Notes: generated by a model not told the origin, from the letters alone. A DNA stretch of 64,000 bases from Candidatus Hydrogenedens sp. (GCA_035378955.1 DAOSUS010000004.1:38186-102185); one strand, 5' to 3'; shown: positions 9,509 through 18,838, counted from the first letter of the stretch. Numbers and translations: made by a program.

Positions 9509-10747
9509 ATGCTTCAAAAACAGATAAAAAACATAAAAAATCTTTTCAATCTCTGGATAACGGAATCTGTTCCAGAAGACATATCTAATGAACCGAATAT
9601 ACAGATTATTTCATCCATCGAAAGTTTATCTCTATTTCTCAGATATTTAACTTTGATTGTTGTTATTGTTGGCTATTCAATAGAATCATTTTCACAACAA
9701 TATTTTGTTTCTATATTTTTGGGTTGTATCATTTTTCATATCCTTTTTACACATATCGTTTTTTATTTAAAACAATACTATTTATTTACTAATCCTTTAA
9801 ATTTTTTTCTTCATCTACTTACAATAACTACATCCGTTGTAGTAACAGAAAAAGAGTACAGTCCCTTAATACTTTTCTATCCACTGCTCACCTTTGGAAA
9901 TCTGATTTACGCGAGGAAAAGACCTCGCCCACTAATGGTAACTCTTATTTCCATTATTACATTAAATTTCACCATTATAGGGATATGGTTATGGGAAAAC
10001 CTTGCATTTGCTACCTACTATTTGTTCTGGAAAAATTTTATGATTTTACTATCAGGTATTTTCTGTTACTTTTTACTAAACTATATTCAACAGATACGGA
10101 GGGAATCGTATCATATACAACAAGAACTTCTATACACTCAAGGAATCATAAAATCTATTTTGGATAGTATCCAGAGCCCTATTTTAATATTTGATGAGAG
10201 TGAAATCATAACAGATACTAATTCTTATACATCTCAATTTTTTCAGATGGATTCTTCGGAACTTATAGGACAGCGTATTCGAAGTTTATTTTTTGATGAT
10301 ACACTTATAGGAGAACATCTTTTAGCCTTACGTTCAAGAAGTAATGTTGTTATCAATGCAATTGCTCTTTCCTCTTCAGGGGAAGAAATACCAGTTGATT
10401 TTATTGTTCAGGTCTTTTATCGAAATCAGAGGAAGTATTTCTTCGGAATTATGATAGATAAAAGAGAACACAAAAGATTGGAAGAAATTTCTCAATTACT
10501 TCACAAACGAGAGGAAGAAATCAATAACAAAATATCCCTATTGAAAGACCTGCAGTCTGATTTATCTCTTCAACATACTGCACAAATTTTTACTTATATT
10601 ACAACCTTAAAGAATATTCTACATTTGTTATCGCATGAGCAATTAGGAGTAATTACAGAACGGCAAAAAAATGCATTAGAAATAGGCATTCATGCGTTAG
10701 AACAATTAGAAAATGAACTACAAAAAGAAGCCAAAATCGTTTCATAA
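9509..10747 (+). CDS. Membrane PAS-domain protein, sensor-like but lacking a kinase ATPase domain
   Basis: A 412-residue protein with about six membrane segments in residues ~35-195, a PAS domain at ~207-320 (ILDSIQSPILIFDESEIITD; DKREHKRLEE at its end) and a C-terminal helical region of ~85 residues. This region resembles a histidine-kinase dimerisation domain (LLSHEQLGVITERQKNALEIG is like the loop that follows an H-box helix), but there is no HATPase domain with N, G1 or G2 boxes, and the frame ends in tandem TAA stops. It may be a truncated kinase, a non-catalytic partner of a kinase, or a signalling adaptor. The next gene, PFK, is 145 bp away and probably independent. Confidence 0.75.
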   Translation: MLQKQIKNIKNLFNLWITESVPEDISNEPNIQIISSIESLSLFLRYLTLIVVIVGYSIESFSQQYFVSIFLGCIIFHILFTHIVFYLKQYYLFTNPLNFFLHLLTITTSVVVTEKEYSPLILFYPLLTFGNLIYARKRPRPLMVTLISIITLNFTIIGIWLWENLAFATYYLFWKNFMILLSGIFCYFLLNYIQQIRRESYHIQQELLYTQGIIKSILDSIQSPILIFDESEIITDTNSYTSQFFQMDSSELIGQRIRSLFFDDTLIGEHLLALRSRSNVVINAIALSSSGEEIPVDFIVQVFYRNQRKYFFGIMIDKREHKRLEEISQLLHKREEEINNKISLLKDLQSDLSLQHTAQIFTYITTLKNILHLLSHEQLGVITERQKNALEIGIHALEQLENELQKEAKIVS

Positions 10748-10892
10748 TAACACGGCTCCGATTATTCTAAACATTCTGGGAGATATATTCTACGGGCCTC
10801 TTTGTATTTTTAGCCCCAATCATGGCATAATATAGTCCTATTCCGCAGTAATTAAAGATAATTAAATAAAACATAAACATAGGAGAAGTTCT

Positions 10893-12119
10893 ATGTCAAC
10901 ATTAAAGGGTAATTTACTTGTAGCCCAAGGTGGTGGTCCCACTGCGGTTATTAATCAAAGTTTAGTTGGAGTTATCACAGAAGCAAGAAAATATGCACAA
11001 ATTACTCATATTTTCGGTGCAAAACATGGTGTCCAGGGGATTGTTGATGAAAATTTATTAGACCTGACTGAATTACCCTCGCACCAGTTAGAAGCAGTGG
11101 CACAGACTCCATCTTCTGCCTTATTATCAACCCGTAAAAAGCCCGATGCCGAATTCTGTAAAAAAATCTTCAATGTATTTAAAAAATACAATATACGCTA
11201 TTTTTGCTATATTGGCGGAAATGATAGTTCTGAAACATGCAGAATCATCGGAGAATCTGCAAAAAGTGAAAATTATGATTTGAGACTTATTCATGTTCCT
11301 AAAACGATTGATAATGACTTAGTTCTCAATGACCATTGTCCTGGCTTCCCTTCTGCGGCAAAATATGTAGCACAAGCATTTGCCGGGATTAACTTAGATA
11401 ATAAAGCATTGCCGGGCATTCATATTGTTGTAGTTATGGGACGACACTCAGGATTTTTAACCGCTGCATCTGCTTATGCGAAGAAATACAATGATGATGG
11501 TCCTCATTTAGTCTATTTGCCAGAAAGACCTTTAAAACTTGAACAGTTCTTCACAGATGTAAAAGAAGTATATGACCGTTTAGGGCGTTGTTTGATTGCC
11601 GTTTCCGAAGGTGTTCATGATGAAAGTGGAACAACCATTGCGGAGCGGTTCACAAAAGGGGAAGTGGATTCCTTCGGACATGTTCAATTATCAGGCACGG
11701 GAGCATTAGGAGATGATTTGGTTGTATATTTAAAAGAAAGATTTAAGGAACTTAAAATAGAGAAAATCAGAGCGCGTGCGGATACATTAGGATATCCACA
11801 GAGAAGTTTCTTAGGCTGTGTAAGTGAAGTTGACCAGAGAGAAGCCCGAGAAGTGGGTGAAAAAGCAGTGCAATTCTCCGCAGGACAAAATCAAACTGGT
11901 TCTGTATCCATCCAACGAATAGCAGATTATGTTGTTCGCTACGAGTTAAAACCATTGGAAGAAATTGCAAATAAGACAAAATATATGAGCGATGCGTTTA
12001 TTAATGAAGCCGGTAATGGAGTAACAGCGGAATATATAAATTATCTTCGTCCCTTAATCGGACCATTACCCGTTTACGAGCAATTGGATGCACCTGCAGT
12101 TGATATAAACAAGATATAA
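10893..12119 (+). CDS. 6-phosphofructokinase, pyrophosphate-dependent type
   Basis: A 408-residue PfkA-superfamily enzyme converting fructose 6-phosphate to fructose 1,6-bisphosphate. Motifs: AQGGGPTAVINQS at the N-terminus, FCYIGGNDSSET near residue 110 (the donor site, where ATP enzymes have GGDGS), VPKTIDNDL near 135 with the catalytic Asp, and MGRHSGFL near 185. Lys in PKTIDND (Gly in ATP enzymes) indicates use of PPi as phosphoryl donor; GGND replaces the more common GGDD. The start has AGGAGAAG about 6 bp upstream. Reversible PPi-PFK suits an anaerobic, energy-saving glycolysis; that last point is inference. Confidence 0.88.
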   Translation: MSTLKGNLLVAQGGGPTAVINQSLVGVITEARKYAQITHIFGAKHGVQGIVDENLLDLTELPSHQLEAVAQTPSSALLSTRKKPDAEFCKKIFNVFKKYNIRYFCYIGGNDSSETCRIIGESAKSENYDLRLIHVPKTIDNDLVLNDHCPGFPSAAKYVAQAFAGINLDNKALPGIHIVVVMGRHSGFLTAASAYAKKYNDDGPHLVYLPERPLKLEQFFTDVKEVYDRLGRCLIAVSEGVHDESGTTIAERFTKGEVDSFGHVQLSGTGALGDDLVVYLKERFKELKIEKIRARADTLGYPQRSFLGCVSEVDQREAREVGEKAVQFSAGQNQTGSVSIQRIADYVVRYELKPLEEIANKTKYMSDAFINEAGNGVTAEYINYLRPLIGPLPVYEQLDAPAVDINKI

Positions 12120-12124
12120 AATAT

Positions 12125-12153
12125 TTGACAAATGTGTAAAAAAAGATTATAAT
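12125..12153 (+). promoter_or_regulatory. Consensus sigma-70 promoter before the thioesterase-like gene
   Basis: TTGACA at 12125-12130 and TATAAT at 12148-12153 are separated by exactly 17 bp, a perfect match to the vegetative consensus. It begins 5 bp after the PFK stop and leaves a leader of about 40 nt before the GTG at 12199. Confidence 0.85.
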
Positions 12154-12198
12154 AACATCTCATCATAAAATTTAAATATTAAACATGGGGTATGAGAT

Positions 12199-12657
12199 GT
12201 GGATAATTTAAGTGAACAATTTTTTAAGGCTCTTGACCAATATCAGGTTGAAGGGCTTAGTTTAAAATGGCCCTCGCACTCTTTTTCAGAACTGAAAATG
12301 AGTGTAGCTGGCGTTCAAGTAGGAAAAAGTATTTCTTTTATTCTACCGTGTAATCCTCTTTATCAAGATTGCATGGGTTTTCTACACCCGGGATATTTAT
12401 CCTTTGCGTTTAATGAAGCCTTCTATTGCTTCGCTTTTTCAATCGCAAATCGCCCATGTATTCCTATTCAAACGAATTTTTCTTTGATCAATCCCATCCC
12501 AATCACTTCGTCTGCCCTTACTATTGAAATCTCTATATCTGCAAAAAGTCGGAAATTATTATTACTCACTGGAAAAGCCAAGAACTATCGTGAGAAAGTG
12601 CATGCCCTTGCAAATGCAATTGTAACTCCTTATTCTGTTTCAAACTCATCCGAATAA
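12199..12657 (+). CDS. Hotdog-fold thioesterase-like protein (PaaI/YiiD type)
   Basis: A 152-residue protein. The start is GTG at 12199: the in-frame codon two positions upstream is a stop, and the nearby ATGs lead to immediate stops. The central block FLHPGYLSFAFNEAFYCFAF corresponds to the hotdog helix and its HGG-like turn (here HPG, and Asn-Glu where many PaaI proteins have Asp), followed by strands IPIQTNFSLINPIPI and KLLLLTGKAKN. Acyl-CoA thioester hydrolysis is possible but the altered active-site motif makes it uncertain. It begins a plus-strand series (phosphodiesterase, Gfo/Idh) driven by the promoter at 12125. Confidence 0.6.
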   Translation: MDNLSEQFFKALDQYQVEGLSLKWPSHSFSELKMSVAGVQVGKSISFILPCNPLYQDCMGFLHPGYLSFAFNEAFYCFAFSIANRPCIPIQTNFSLINPIPITSSALTIEISISAKSRKLLLLTGKAKNYREKVHALANAIVTPYSVSNSSE

Positions 12658-12664
12658 ATACACA

Positions 12665-13489
12665 ATGTTAAAGAGTATTATGCAAAAAAAATTATCCATC
12701 TACATTTTTATTATTCTTGCTTCTGCTATAACATTAATAATTTATGCAGAAAAGAATGTTATCCCTTTGAAACGGGCACATTCTCATAATGATTATCTTC
12801 GTCCGCAACCTCTTCTTGATGCATTGAATAACGGTTTTTGTAGTATTGAGGCGGATATACATATCGTTAATGGTGATTTGTTGGTTGCTCATGATTTGGA
12901 TAAATGCAAACCTGAAAAGAACCTTGTCAATATGTATTTAAAACCCATTTTTGAGCGTGTTCAGAAAAATAATGGGCATGTTTATGCAGTCCCTTCTGAA
13001 TTCTGGCTATTGATAGATATAAAAAGCGAACCAGAAAGCACCTACACACTTCTGAAAGAACAATTATTACCCTATAAAAAGTTTCTTACTCGTATAGAAA
13101 ATGGGAAAAAAATTGATGGAGCCGTAACTATTGTTATTTCTGGGGCTGTTCCTCGAGAAACGATAGAAAAAGAGAAAGACCGTTATGTTTTCATTGATGG
13201 TAGATTAGGAGATTTAGATACAAATCCTTCACCTGACCTTGTTCCATGGATTAGTAATTCATGGTTCTCCATTTTTACCTGGATAGGAAAAGGAGATATG
13301 CCTCCACAGGAATTGAATAAACTAAAAGAAATCGTTTCCAAATCACACGAACAAGGCAGAAAAGTCCGTTTTTGGGGTGCCCCACAAACCTTAGAATGCT
13401 GGGAAGTTTTGTATAATGAAGGAGTAGATTTTTTAAATACGGATTTTCCGAAACGGCTATCTGAATTTTTAAAAAATAAAATGAAATAA
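12665..13489 (+). CDS. Exported PI-PLC/GDPD-like phosphodiesterase (AIM6-like)
   Basis: A 274-residue protein with an N-terminal hydrophobic signal (LSIYIFIILASAITLIIYA). The mature start RAHSHNDYLRPQPLLDALNN, then CSIEADIHIV and LLVAHDLDK, give the His/Glu-Asp/His set of the TIM-barrel phosphodiesterase superfamily; FWLLIDIKSEPES and WGAPQTLECWEVL and DFLNTDFPK are later barrel strands. The pattern is closest to the AIM6-like branch. A periplasmic phosphodiester hydrolase is likely; the substrate is unknown. It lies 7 bp after the thioesterase-like gene. Confidence 0.75.
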   Translation: MLKSIMQKKLSIYIFIILASAITLIIYAEKNVIPLKRAHSHNDYLRPQPLLDALNNGFCSIEADIHIVNGDLLVAHDLDKCKPEKNLVNMYLKPIFERVQKNNGHVYAVPSEFWLLIDIKSEPESTYTLLKEQLLPYKKFLTRIENGKKIDGAVTIVISGAVPRETIEKEKDRYVFIDGRLGDLDTNPSPDLVPWISNSWFSIFTWIGKGDMPPQELNKLKEIVSKSHEQGRKVRFWGAPQTLECWEVLYNEGVDFLNTDFPKRLSEFLKNKMK

Positions 13490-13507
13490 ATATCGAGAAT
13501 TCAATAC

Positions 13508-14536
13508 ATGATGAAATTTAAAGTTGCTTTTGTAGGGTTGGGAAATATATGCAGGGAACGACATATTCCCGGATTAATGAAACTACCCAATGTTCAAATT
13601 ATTGGCGTTATAAATAGGACAGAACAATCGAGTAAAAAAGTAGCTCAGGAATATAAAATTCCCCGTGTATATTCCTCATGGGTAGAATTGGTCAATGACC
13701 CGGAAGTAGATATTGTCTGGATCGGCACCTGGCCTTATCTCCATGCTCCTGTAAGTATTTCCGCACTAAAAGCGGGAAAACATGTATTTTGTCAGGCTCG
13801 TATGGCAATGAATCTTTTAGAAGCACAACAAATGTATGAAACTGCTTGTCGAACAGGTAAGGTTGCTGGATTGTGCCCGGTGCCTTTCGGTATGACTTAT
13901 GATAAAACGATTGCTCGAATAAGACGGGAAGGAATTCTTGGAGAAATATATTTTGTAAAAGTGAACAGTTTTAATGATTTTAACCTTGACCCTAATAAAC
14001 CTTTGCATTGGCGTAAAGACCATCGGCTCTCCGGACAAAATGTGTTAACTTTAGGGATGTATATTGAATTGATACATCGTTGGTTTGGATGGACAAAAAG
14101 CGTTTGTGGAAATTATCAGATTTTTACACCCACACGAAAGACACCCGAAGGAGAAATTGTAGAAATACAGGTTCCAGACCAGGTACAGGCTCAATTAGAA
14201 CTTGTTTGTGGAACCATAGCCCAACTGACCATATCCGGTATGTCAATCTATCCTCAGGAAAGTGTAGAAATTCATGCTCAATATAAAACGCTCTATTATG
14301 ATGTACTCGAAGATAAACTCTATGAACTGGCTAAAAATGGAGAAAGAAAAATTATTGTTCCACAAGAAGAAGACTTTTACGATGTAAAAAATTGGTCTGT
14401 GGAAAAAGATTTTATTGAAGCCGTGTCTATGGGTAAAGAGTATCATCCTAATTTTGAAGATGGATTAAAATATATGGAAGTATTAGACGCTATTTATAAA
14501 TCCGCACACTCCAACCAAAAAGTTTTTATTCGTTAA
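13508..14536 (+). CDS. Gfo/Idh/MocA family protein without the EKP motif
   Basis: A 342-residue cytoplasmic protein with the family Rossmann fold (FVGLGNICRERHIPGL) and VDIVWIGTWPYLHAPVSISA. Where family members have [C]EKP with the catalytic Lys, this protein reads GKHVFCQARMAMNLLEA, so the Lys is absent. Later it has the usual beta-sheet domain (QVQAQLELVCGTIAQLTIS). It may use another base, catalyse a different reaction, or bind NAD(P) and sugar without redox chemistry. The 3' end overlaps the convergent glycosyltransferase-like gene by 11 bp. Confidence 0.85.
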   Translation: MMKFKVAFVGLGNICRERHIPGLMKLPNVQIIGVINRTEQSSKKVAQEYKIPRVYSSWVELVNDPEVDIVWIGTWPYLHAPVSISALKAGKHVFCQARMAMNLLEAQQMYETACRTGKVAGLCPVPFGMTYDKTIARIRREGILGEIYFVKVNSFNDFNLDPNKPLHWRKDHRLSGQNVLTLGMYIELIHRWFGWTKSVCGNYQIFTPTRKTPEGEIVEIQVPDQVQAQLELVCGTIAQLTISGMSIYPQESVEIHAQYKTLYYDVLEDKLYELAKNGERKIIVPQEEDFYDVKNWSVEKDFIEAVSMGKEYHPNFEDGLKYMEVLDAIYKSAHSNQKVFIR

Positions 14537-15512
14537 TCAGTTCTGTAAGCAATTTTTCCAATTGTATACTTCCTTCCTCCCATGTAGAAAAAAGTGTTTT
14601 ATTGTTATGTGAAAATGTGGGTTTTTGTTTTAACAAAGTATATATACGGTTTGGTATATCCATCGGGGTGTCATAAAAAAATAAATTTTCATTATCTCCC
14701 TCAAAAGGCAAATCTAATGCAGGGACAAAAACTTTTGCTCCTTTTGATATGAATTCCATTCCTATGTGATATAAATTTTTACTTAATACAGCGATGATTT
14801 CCCTTCCATCAATAATCTTTTGTATCCAGTCATGAAATTCTTCCGCAGGGATGGTATTTAAATCCTTATTGCCTATATAGAGAATATCGTAATGAGGTTT
14901 TTCTTTTTCTATTTGTTCAGCAAGTGATTTTAAGTGTCGTTGTCGATCTTTATCTAAAATAAGTATTCTCTTTTGAATTTGCTTTTCTGTGTTTGTTATT
15001 TCATTTACATTAGAACATACACCCATGGGGATGTAATTTAAATATTTTTCTGGCACACCTTTGTAAATTAAATCCTTTAATGTTTCTTTTTGGGGAATGA
15101 TAACAGGACCTGGAAAATCATTTGAAGCAATCCATTTATTTCTCAGTGAAAAAATAATGGGTATATTTACAAAGGCTTCATCTATATCTAATTCAAATGG
15201 GTTCCCATCAATAATTTCAATCAGCGTAAATGGCTTAATATCCTTGCTTACCCGTTTTAATCGTGATAAGAAAAAAGGCATTAACCAGCGATAGGTCAAG
15301 GAATTCCCTATATTAATAACAAAGAAATTTCTCCAGTGTGAAAGGGAGGGGAACAGACTGAAGTTGTAAAGGTTCTTTCCCGGTTGAAGCCAATTAACGA
15401 TATAACCTTTTCGGAATAACGCCGAAAAAAGTTCTACACAGTAATATACTTTCCAATTCCATGGATATTCTGCCAACCGAAATGGGCTAATGATATATAA
15501 TCTCTTTTTCAA
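14526..15512 (-). CDS. Glycosyltransferase-like protein (GT-B fold suspected)
   Basis: A 328-residue protein without signal or membrane segments. The N-terminus (KRLYIISPFRLAEYPWNWKVYYCVELFSALFRKGYIVNW) has the arrangement of a GT-B N-domain where Asn/Trp-rich loops follow strand 1, and the C-terminal half has YDILYIGNKD, EIIAVLSKNLYHIGMEFISKGAKVFVP and a closing helix. No EX7E motif is evident, so the assignment is tentative; it may be a diverged family 4-type transferase acting on an envelope glycan. It is monocistronic, convergent with the Gfo/Idh gene and divergent from galactokinase. Confidence 0.5.
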   Translation of the reverse strand: MKKRLYIISPFRLAEYPWNWKVYYCVELFSALFRKGYIVNWLQPGKNLYNFSLFPSLSHWRNFFVINIGNSLTYRWLMPFFLSRLKRVSKDIKPFTLIEIIDGNPFELDIDEAFVNIPIIFSLRNKWIASNDFPGPVIIPQKETLKDLIYKGVPEKYLNYIPMGVCSNVNEITNTEKQIQKRILILDKDRQRHLKSLAEQIEKEKPHYDILYIGNKDLNTIPAEEFHDWIQKIIDGREIIAVLSKNLYHIGMEFISKGAKVFVPALDLPFEGDNENLFFYDTPMDIPNRIYTLLKQKPTFSHNNKTLFSTWEEGSIQLEKLLTELINE

Positions 15513-15679
15513 CTAATATTTCCCTTATAAAGTATTTCTTTGTTTACAATTTTAAATAAACGGGCAGAATAAATAATAATTTCACCTTTGTAAAAATTGT
15601 ATAATTAGTATCCGTAGTTTTATAAGAATACATTTTGCAATATAAATACAACAGAACTTTTAGAGAAGTAGAGTAAATT

Positions 15680-17032
15680 ATGTCAGATACTTTAACATCA
15701 ACAATGATAAAGAATAAATTACCCGGACATTTTTTTAACTCTGAGAATATTGGTTTTTGTCGAGTTCCAGGGAGAGTTAATTTAATTGGAGAGCATACAG
15801 ATTACAATGGTTTCTCTGTGCTTCCCGTAACTATCAAGAAGGAGGTTCATTGTGCCTTTTCTCGATGAAATGATAATGAAATACATCTTTTCAATGAAGA
15901 CCCTCGATTTCAACCGTTGTCTTTTTTAAATCAACCTGAAATTTTACCTTCTCCTACAGGGTCATGGGACAACTATATTAAAGCAGGTGTGATTGCGTTA
16001 AACAAAAAATTTAAAGTTCGAACCTTTCCGGGGTTCAATTTATTCATAAAAAGCACCTTACCCATTGCAACAGGATTAAGTTCCTCATCGGCTCTTGTCA
16101 TAACTGCTTCACTGGCATACTTAAAGATATTAGGCAAGGAATTAGGTAGGGATATATCACGATTGGAACTGGCAGAACTTATGGCGGAAGGAGAACATTT
16201 TGTAGGGACTAAAGGCGGTGGAATGGACCAAACGGTTATATTGAATGGTGAGGAAGGACATGCCTGTAAAATTGATTTTTTCCCTATTCGAACAGCCCTT
16301 ATTCCCTTGTTTGAAGACTATGTTTTTATCGTTTGCGATTCAACTATACGTGCTCAAAAAACGGGGGCTTGTTTGCATCGGTATAATGCAGGACCGCGCA
16401 TGTGTTTTCTTGCATGTGCCCTTTTAGAAAAACATTTGCGGAATGAATTTGACAATGATTTGCACATTAAACGATTGGGGGATTTATGGTCGGGTGACCT
16501 GTGCCTTACCTTTAATGAAATTCTTGATTTTACCGAACAGGCTATTCCCAAAGAATATCTATCATTGAAAGAAATTGCTTATCTTCTGGATATAACCCCA
16601 CAGGATGTTCGTAAATTATGGTTAGGCGAGATTGAAGAACCTGAGAAGGGCTTTCCTTTAAGAGCTCGTATACAACATGTAATAACAGAACATAAACGCG
16701 TAGAACTATCTCGAGACGCATTATTAGCAAACGATGCATATACTTTTGGCAGGTTGATGAACGAATCTCATTCCAGTTGTGCTGATAATTATGAAATAAG
16801 TATTCCCGAACTGGATATACTTACTCAAATTGCCCGCAAATACGGAGCCATTGGCTCGCGTCTTACGGGTGCCGGCTTTGGAGGATGTACCGTTAGCCTT
16901 GTTCCTCGTGAGAAAGTAGATTATTTTATGGAAAATGTTGAAAAACAATACTATCAGAAATATTTAGGACTTCCTTCGGCTCAGGGAATGTTTATTGCAG
17001 AGACATGTCCTTCCGCTTCATATATAAATTAA
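15680..17032 (+). pseudogene. galK: Galactokinase (GALK2-like GHMP kinase) interrupted by in-frame TGA
   Basis: The 450-codon frame reads as one GHMP kinase except for TGA at 15866-15868 (codon 63), where no frame change occurs. Before it lies the galactokinase signature (GRVNLIGEHTDYNGFSVLP). After it come PIATGLSSSSALVITASL (ATP loop), FVGTKGGGMDQTVIL and GSRLTGAGFGGCTVSLV. The DYNGFSVLP form, the ~450 length and the insert near residues 300-345 resemble eukaryotic GALK2/Gal1 more than short bacterial GalK, so galactose or GalNAc could be the substrate. Sequence next to the stop (CGA TGA AAT) fits an Arg CGA changed to TGA. Restart at TTG 15917 would lose the substrate motif, so the product is probably dead unless this is a sequence error. 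Confidence 0.85.
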
Positions 17033-17053
17033 CTCTTTAACAGGACCTTTTTT

Positions 17054-18094
17054 ATGACTATCCTTTTCCGTGAATTATATGAAGCAAAAGAAAAAGAATG
17101 GTTATCACCGTTAGCATGCCTTGCCATAAATTCCAAAGGGAGGCAAATCCCGGAAAAGGAAGACCCTTACCGCACCTGTTTTCAGCGAGACCGTGACCGT
17201 ATAATTCATTCCAAAGCATTCCGCCGATTAAAACGGAAGACGCAGGTATTTCTTGCCCCCTTAGGAGATCATTACCGAACACGGCTTACACATACATTAG
17301 AAGTGGTGCAAATTGCACGAACTATATCTCGCGTTCTGAGGTTAAACGAAGATTTAACCGAAGCCATTGCTTTAGGGCATGATTTAGGTCATACGCCATT
17401 TGGACATGCGGGTGAACGAGCACTAAATGAACTATTCTCATTCGGTTTTAACCATGCGGAACAGAGTTTGCGCGTTGTGGATATTCTCGAACAAAGACGA
17501 AAAGGCAAAAAAGGATTAAATCTCACTTATGAGGTTCGGGAAGGAATTCGAAATCATTCTCGGGGAAAATGCATTCTTTTCGGACAACCCTGTCCGGAAA
17601 ACATAAGTTATGAAGCACTTATTGTTAGTTTAAGTGATGTAATAGCATATATCACTCATGACATTGACGATGCAGTCCGTGCAAAAATTTTGAAAATTGA
17701 CCAATTACCTTCAAAAGCCATTTCTATTCTTGGAAAAACGGCATCCGAACAGATTGATACTATGGTTCACGGGGTTATCGAAGGTTCTACACAGGGCAAT
17801 ATCCAGATTGTCCCGGATGTATTAAATGCTATTGTTGAATTAAGGACTTATTTGTTTGAAAAACTTTATCCATCCGAACCGATAGCAAGGGAAATTAACA
17901 AAGCCCAGAGGATTATCCGTGAATTGTTCCATTACTTTATGAAAAATCCTCCCGAAGATATATTACAAAATGACCCTGAATTTACACAAAATTCTATAGA
18001 AAGAAATATTATTGATTTTCTTGCAGGTATGACAGATGAATATGCTTTAAATAAATATCAAGAATTGTTTTTACCTTCCCCATGGCACACATAA
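17054..18094 (+). CDS. dgt: Deoxyguanosinetriphosphate triphosphohydrolase (dGTPase)
   Basis: A 346-residue HD-domain protein. The HD metal site is complete: RTRLTHTLEVVQIART (first His), AIALGHDLGHTPFGHAGERAL (His-Asp) and DVIAYITHDIDDAV (last Asp). The N-terminal RTCFQRDRDRIIHSKAFRRLKRKTQVF is the usual dGTPase substrate loop. The length and order fit the short dGTPase class. It hydrolyses dGTP (or other dNTPs) to nucleoside and triphosphate. It follows galK by 21 bp and overlaps pnp by 13 bp, which suggests coupled translation. Confidence 0.95.
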   Translation: MTILFRELYEAKEKEWLSPLACLAINSKGRQIPEKEDPYRTCFQRDRDRIIHSKAFRRLKRKTQVFLAPLGDHYRTRLTHTLEVVQIARTISRVLRLNEDLTEAIALGHDLGHTPFGHAGERALNELFSFGFNHAEQSLRVVDILEQRRKGKKGLNLTYEVREGIRNHSRGKCILFGQPCPENISYEALIVSLSDVIAYITHDIDDAVRAKILKIDQLPSKAISILGKTASEQIDTMVHGVIEGSTQGNIQIVPDVLNAIVELRTYLFEKLYPSEPIAREINKAQRIIRELFHYFMKNPPEDILQNDPEFTQNSIERNIIDFLAGMTDEYALNKYQELFLPSPWHT

Positions 18095-18783
18095 AATTAG
18101 CAATCATAACAGGCTCGGGTTTGAATTTTACAAACATTTTAGATGTTTACTGTCAGGAAAAATCTTTATTCGATGTATTTCCCGAAATCACAACACAAAT
18201 AGCAGGGCATAAATATCAAATCATTGATGGCTTTATTGGTTCGATACCCACAATAATTTGCAGTGGCAGGATACATGCTTATGAGGGGTATGAATTTGAA
18301 AAATTTAAATCTTTTTTAAATTATTTTAGAGAACAAGGAATAACACATCTAATCTCTATAAATGCAGTAGGTGGATTAAATAAAGACATGTCTGTTGGAG
18401 ATTTTGTATCCGTTGAAAAACTTGTTTCGGTTCAATATAAACCTTTTCCTATTCCTCCAATAATGTATCCATCATGGGTATTTCATCACTATCATCCGAA
18501 AGGCACTTATATCTGGGTAACGGGACCATGTTATGAAACGCAATCCGAATTACGACTATTTTTATCTATGGGAGGCGATGTTATCGGTATGAGCGGAGGA
18601 CCGGAGTTATATTGGGCTATGGAAATGGGAATTAAAACAGCCATGTTTTCTTGTGTTACCAATTATTGTTTTGATCATTCCATCTTAACTCATGAACAGG
18701 TTGTCGCTAATGCACAGAAAGCATGTGCTCGTTTTGAACAGATGTTCCGCAATATGGTTATAAAAGAACTTACTGACATTTAA
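18082..18783 (+). CDS. Purine nucleoside phosphorylase
   Basis: A 233-residue trimeric-type PNP/MTAP family protein. Residues visible: the phosphate loop LAIITGSGLNF, the GRIHAYEGYEF block (His of the phosphate site), LISINAVGGLN, GPCYETQSELR (Glu that binds the purine) and GMSGGPELYWAMEMGIKTAMFSCVTNYC (Met and the Asn near the base). The TNYCFD ending replaces the common TNxAAG, so the specificity may be shifted. The start overlaps the dgt end. dGTPase releases deoxyguanosine and PNP can split it to guanine and deoxyribose 1-phosphate, so the pair would form a salvage step. Confidence 0.88.
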   Translation: MAHIKLAIITGSGLNFTNILDVYCQEKSLFDVFPEITTQIAGHKYQIIDGFIGSIPTIICSGRIHAYEGYEFEKFKSFLNYFREQGITHLISINAVGGLNKDMSVGDFVSVEKLVSVQYKPFPIPPIMYPSWVFHHYHPKGTYIWVTGPCYETQSELRLFLSMGGDVIGMSGGPELYWAMEMGIKTAMFSCVTNYCFDHSILTHEQVVANAQKACARFEQMFRNMVIKELTDI

Positions 18784-18838
18784 TTCTATATACATAACGA
18801 TTATGTAAAAAAACTTTAAAGGATTTTATATAAATTTA

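Noticed and set aside
15860..15905. Selenocysteine or reassigned UGA in galK
   Set aside because: hisB, hisH and other genes end in TGA, so UGA is a stop here. No hairpin like a bacterial SECIS follows the TGA, and no Sec residue is expected at this place in galactokinases.
18790..18816. Terminator between the PNP and Memo-like genes
   Set aside because: TACATAA-CGA-TTATGTA makes a hairpin but there is no T-run after it on either strand; only an A-run follows on the plus strand.
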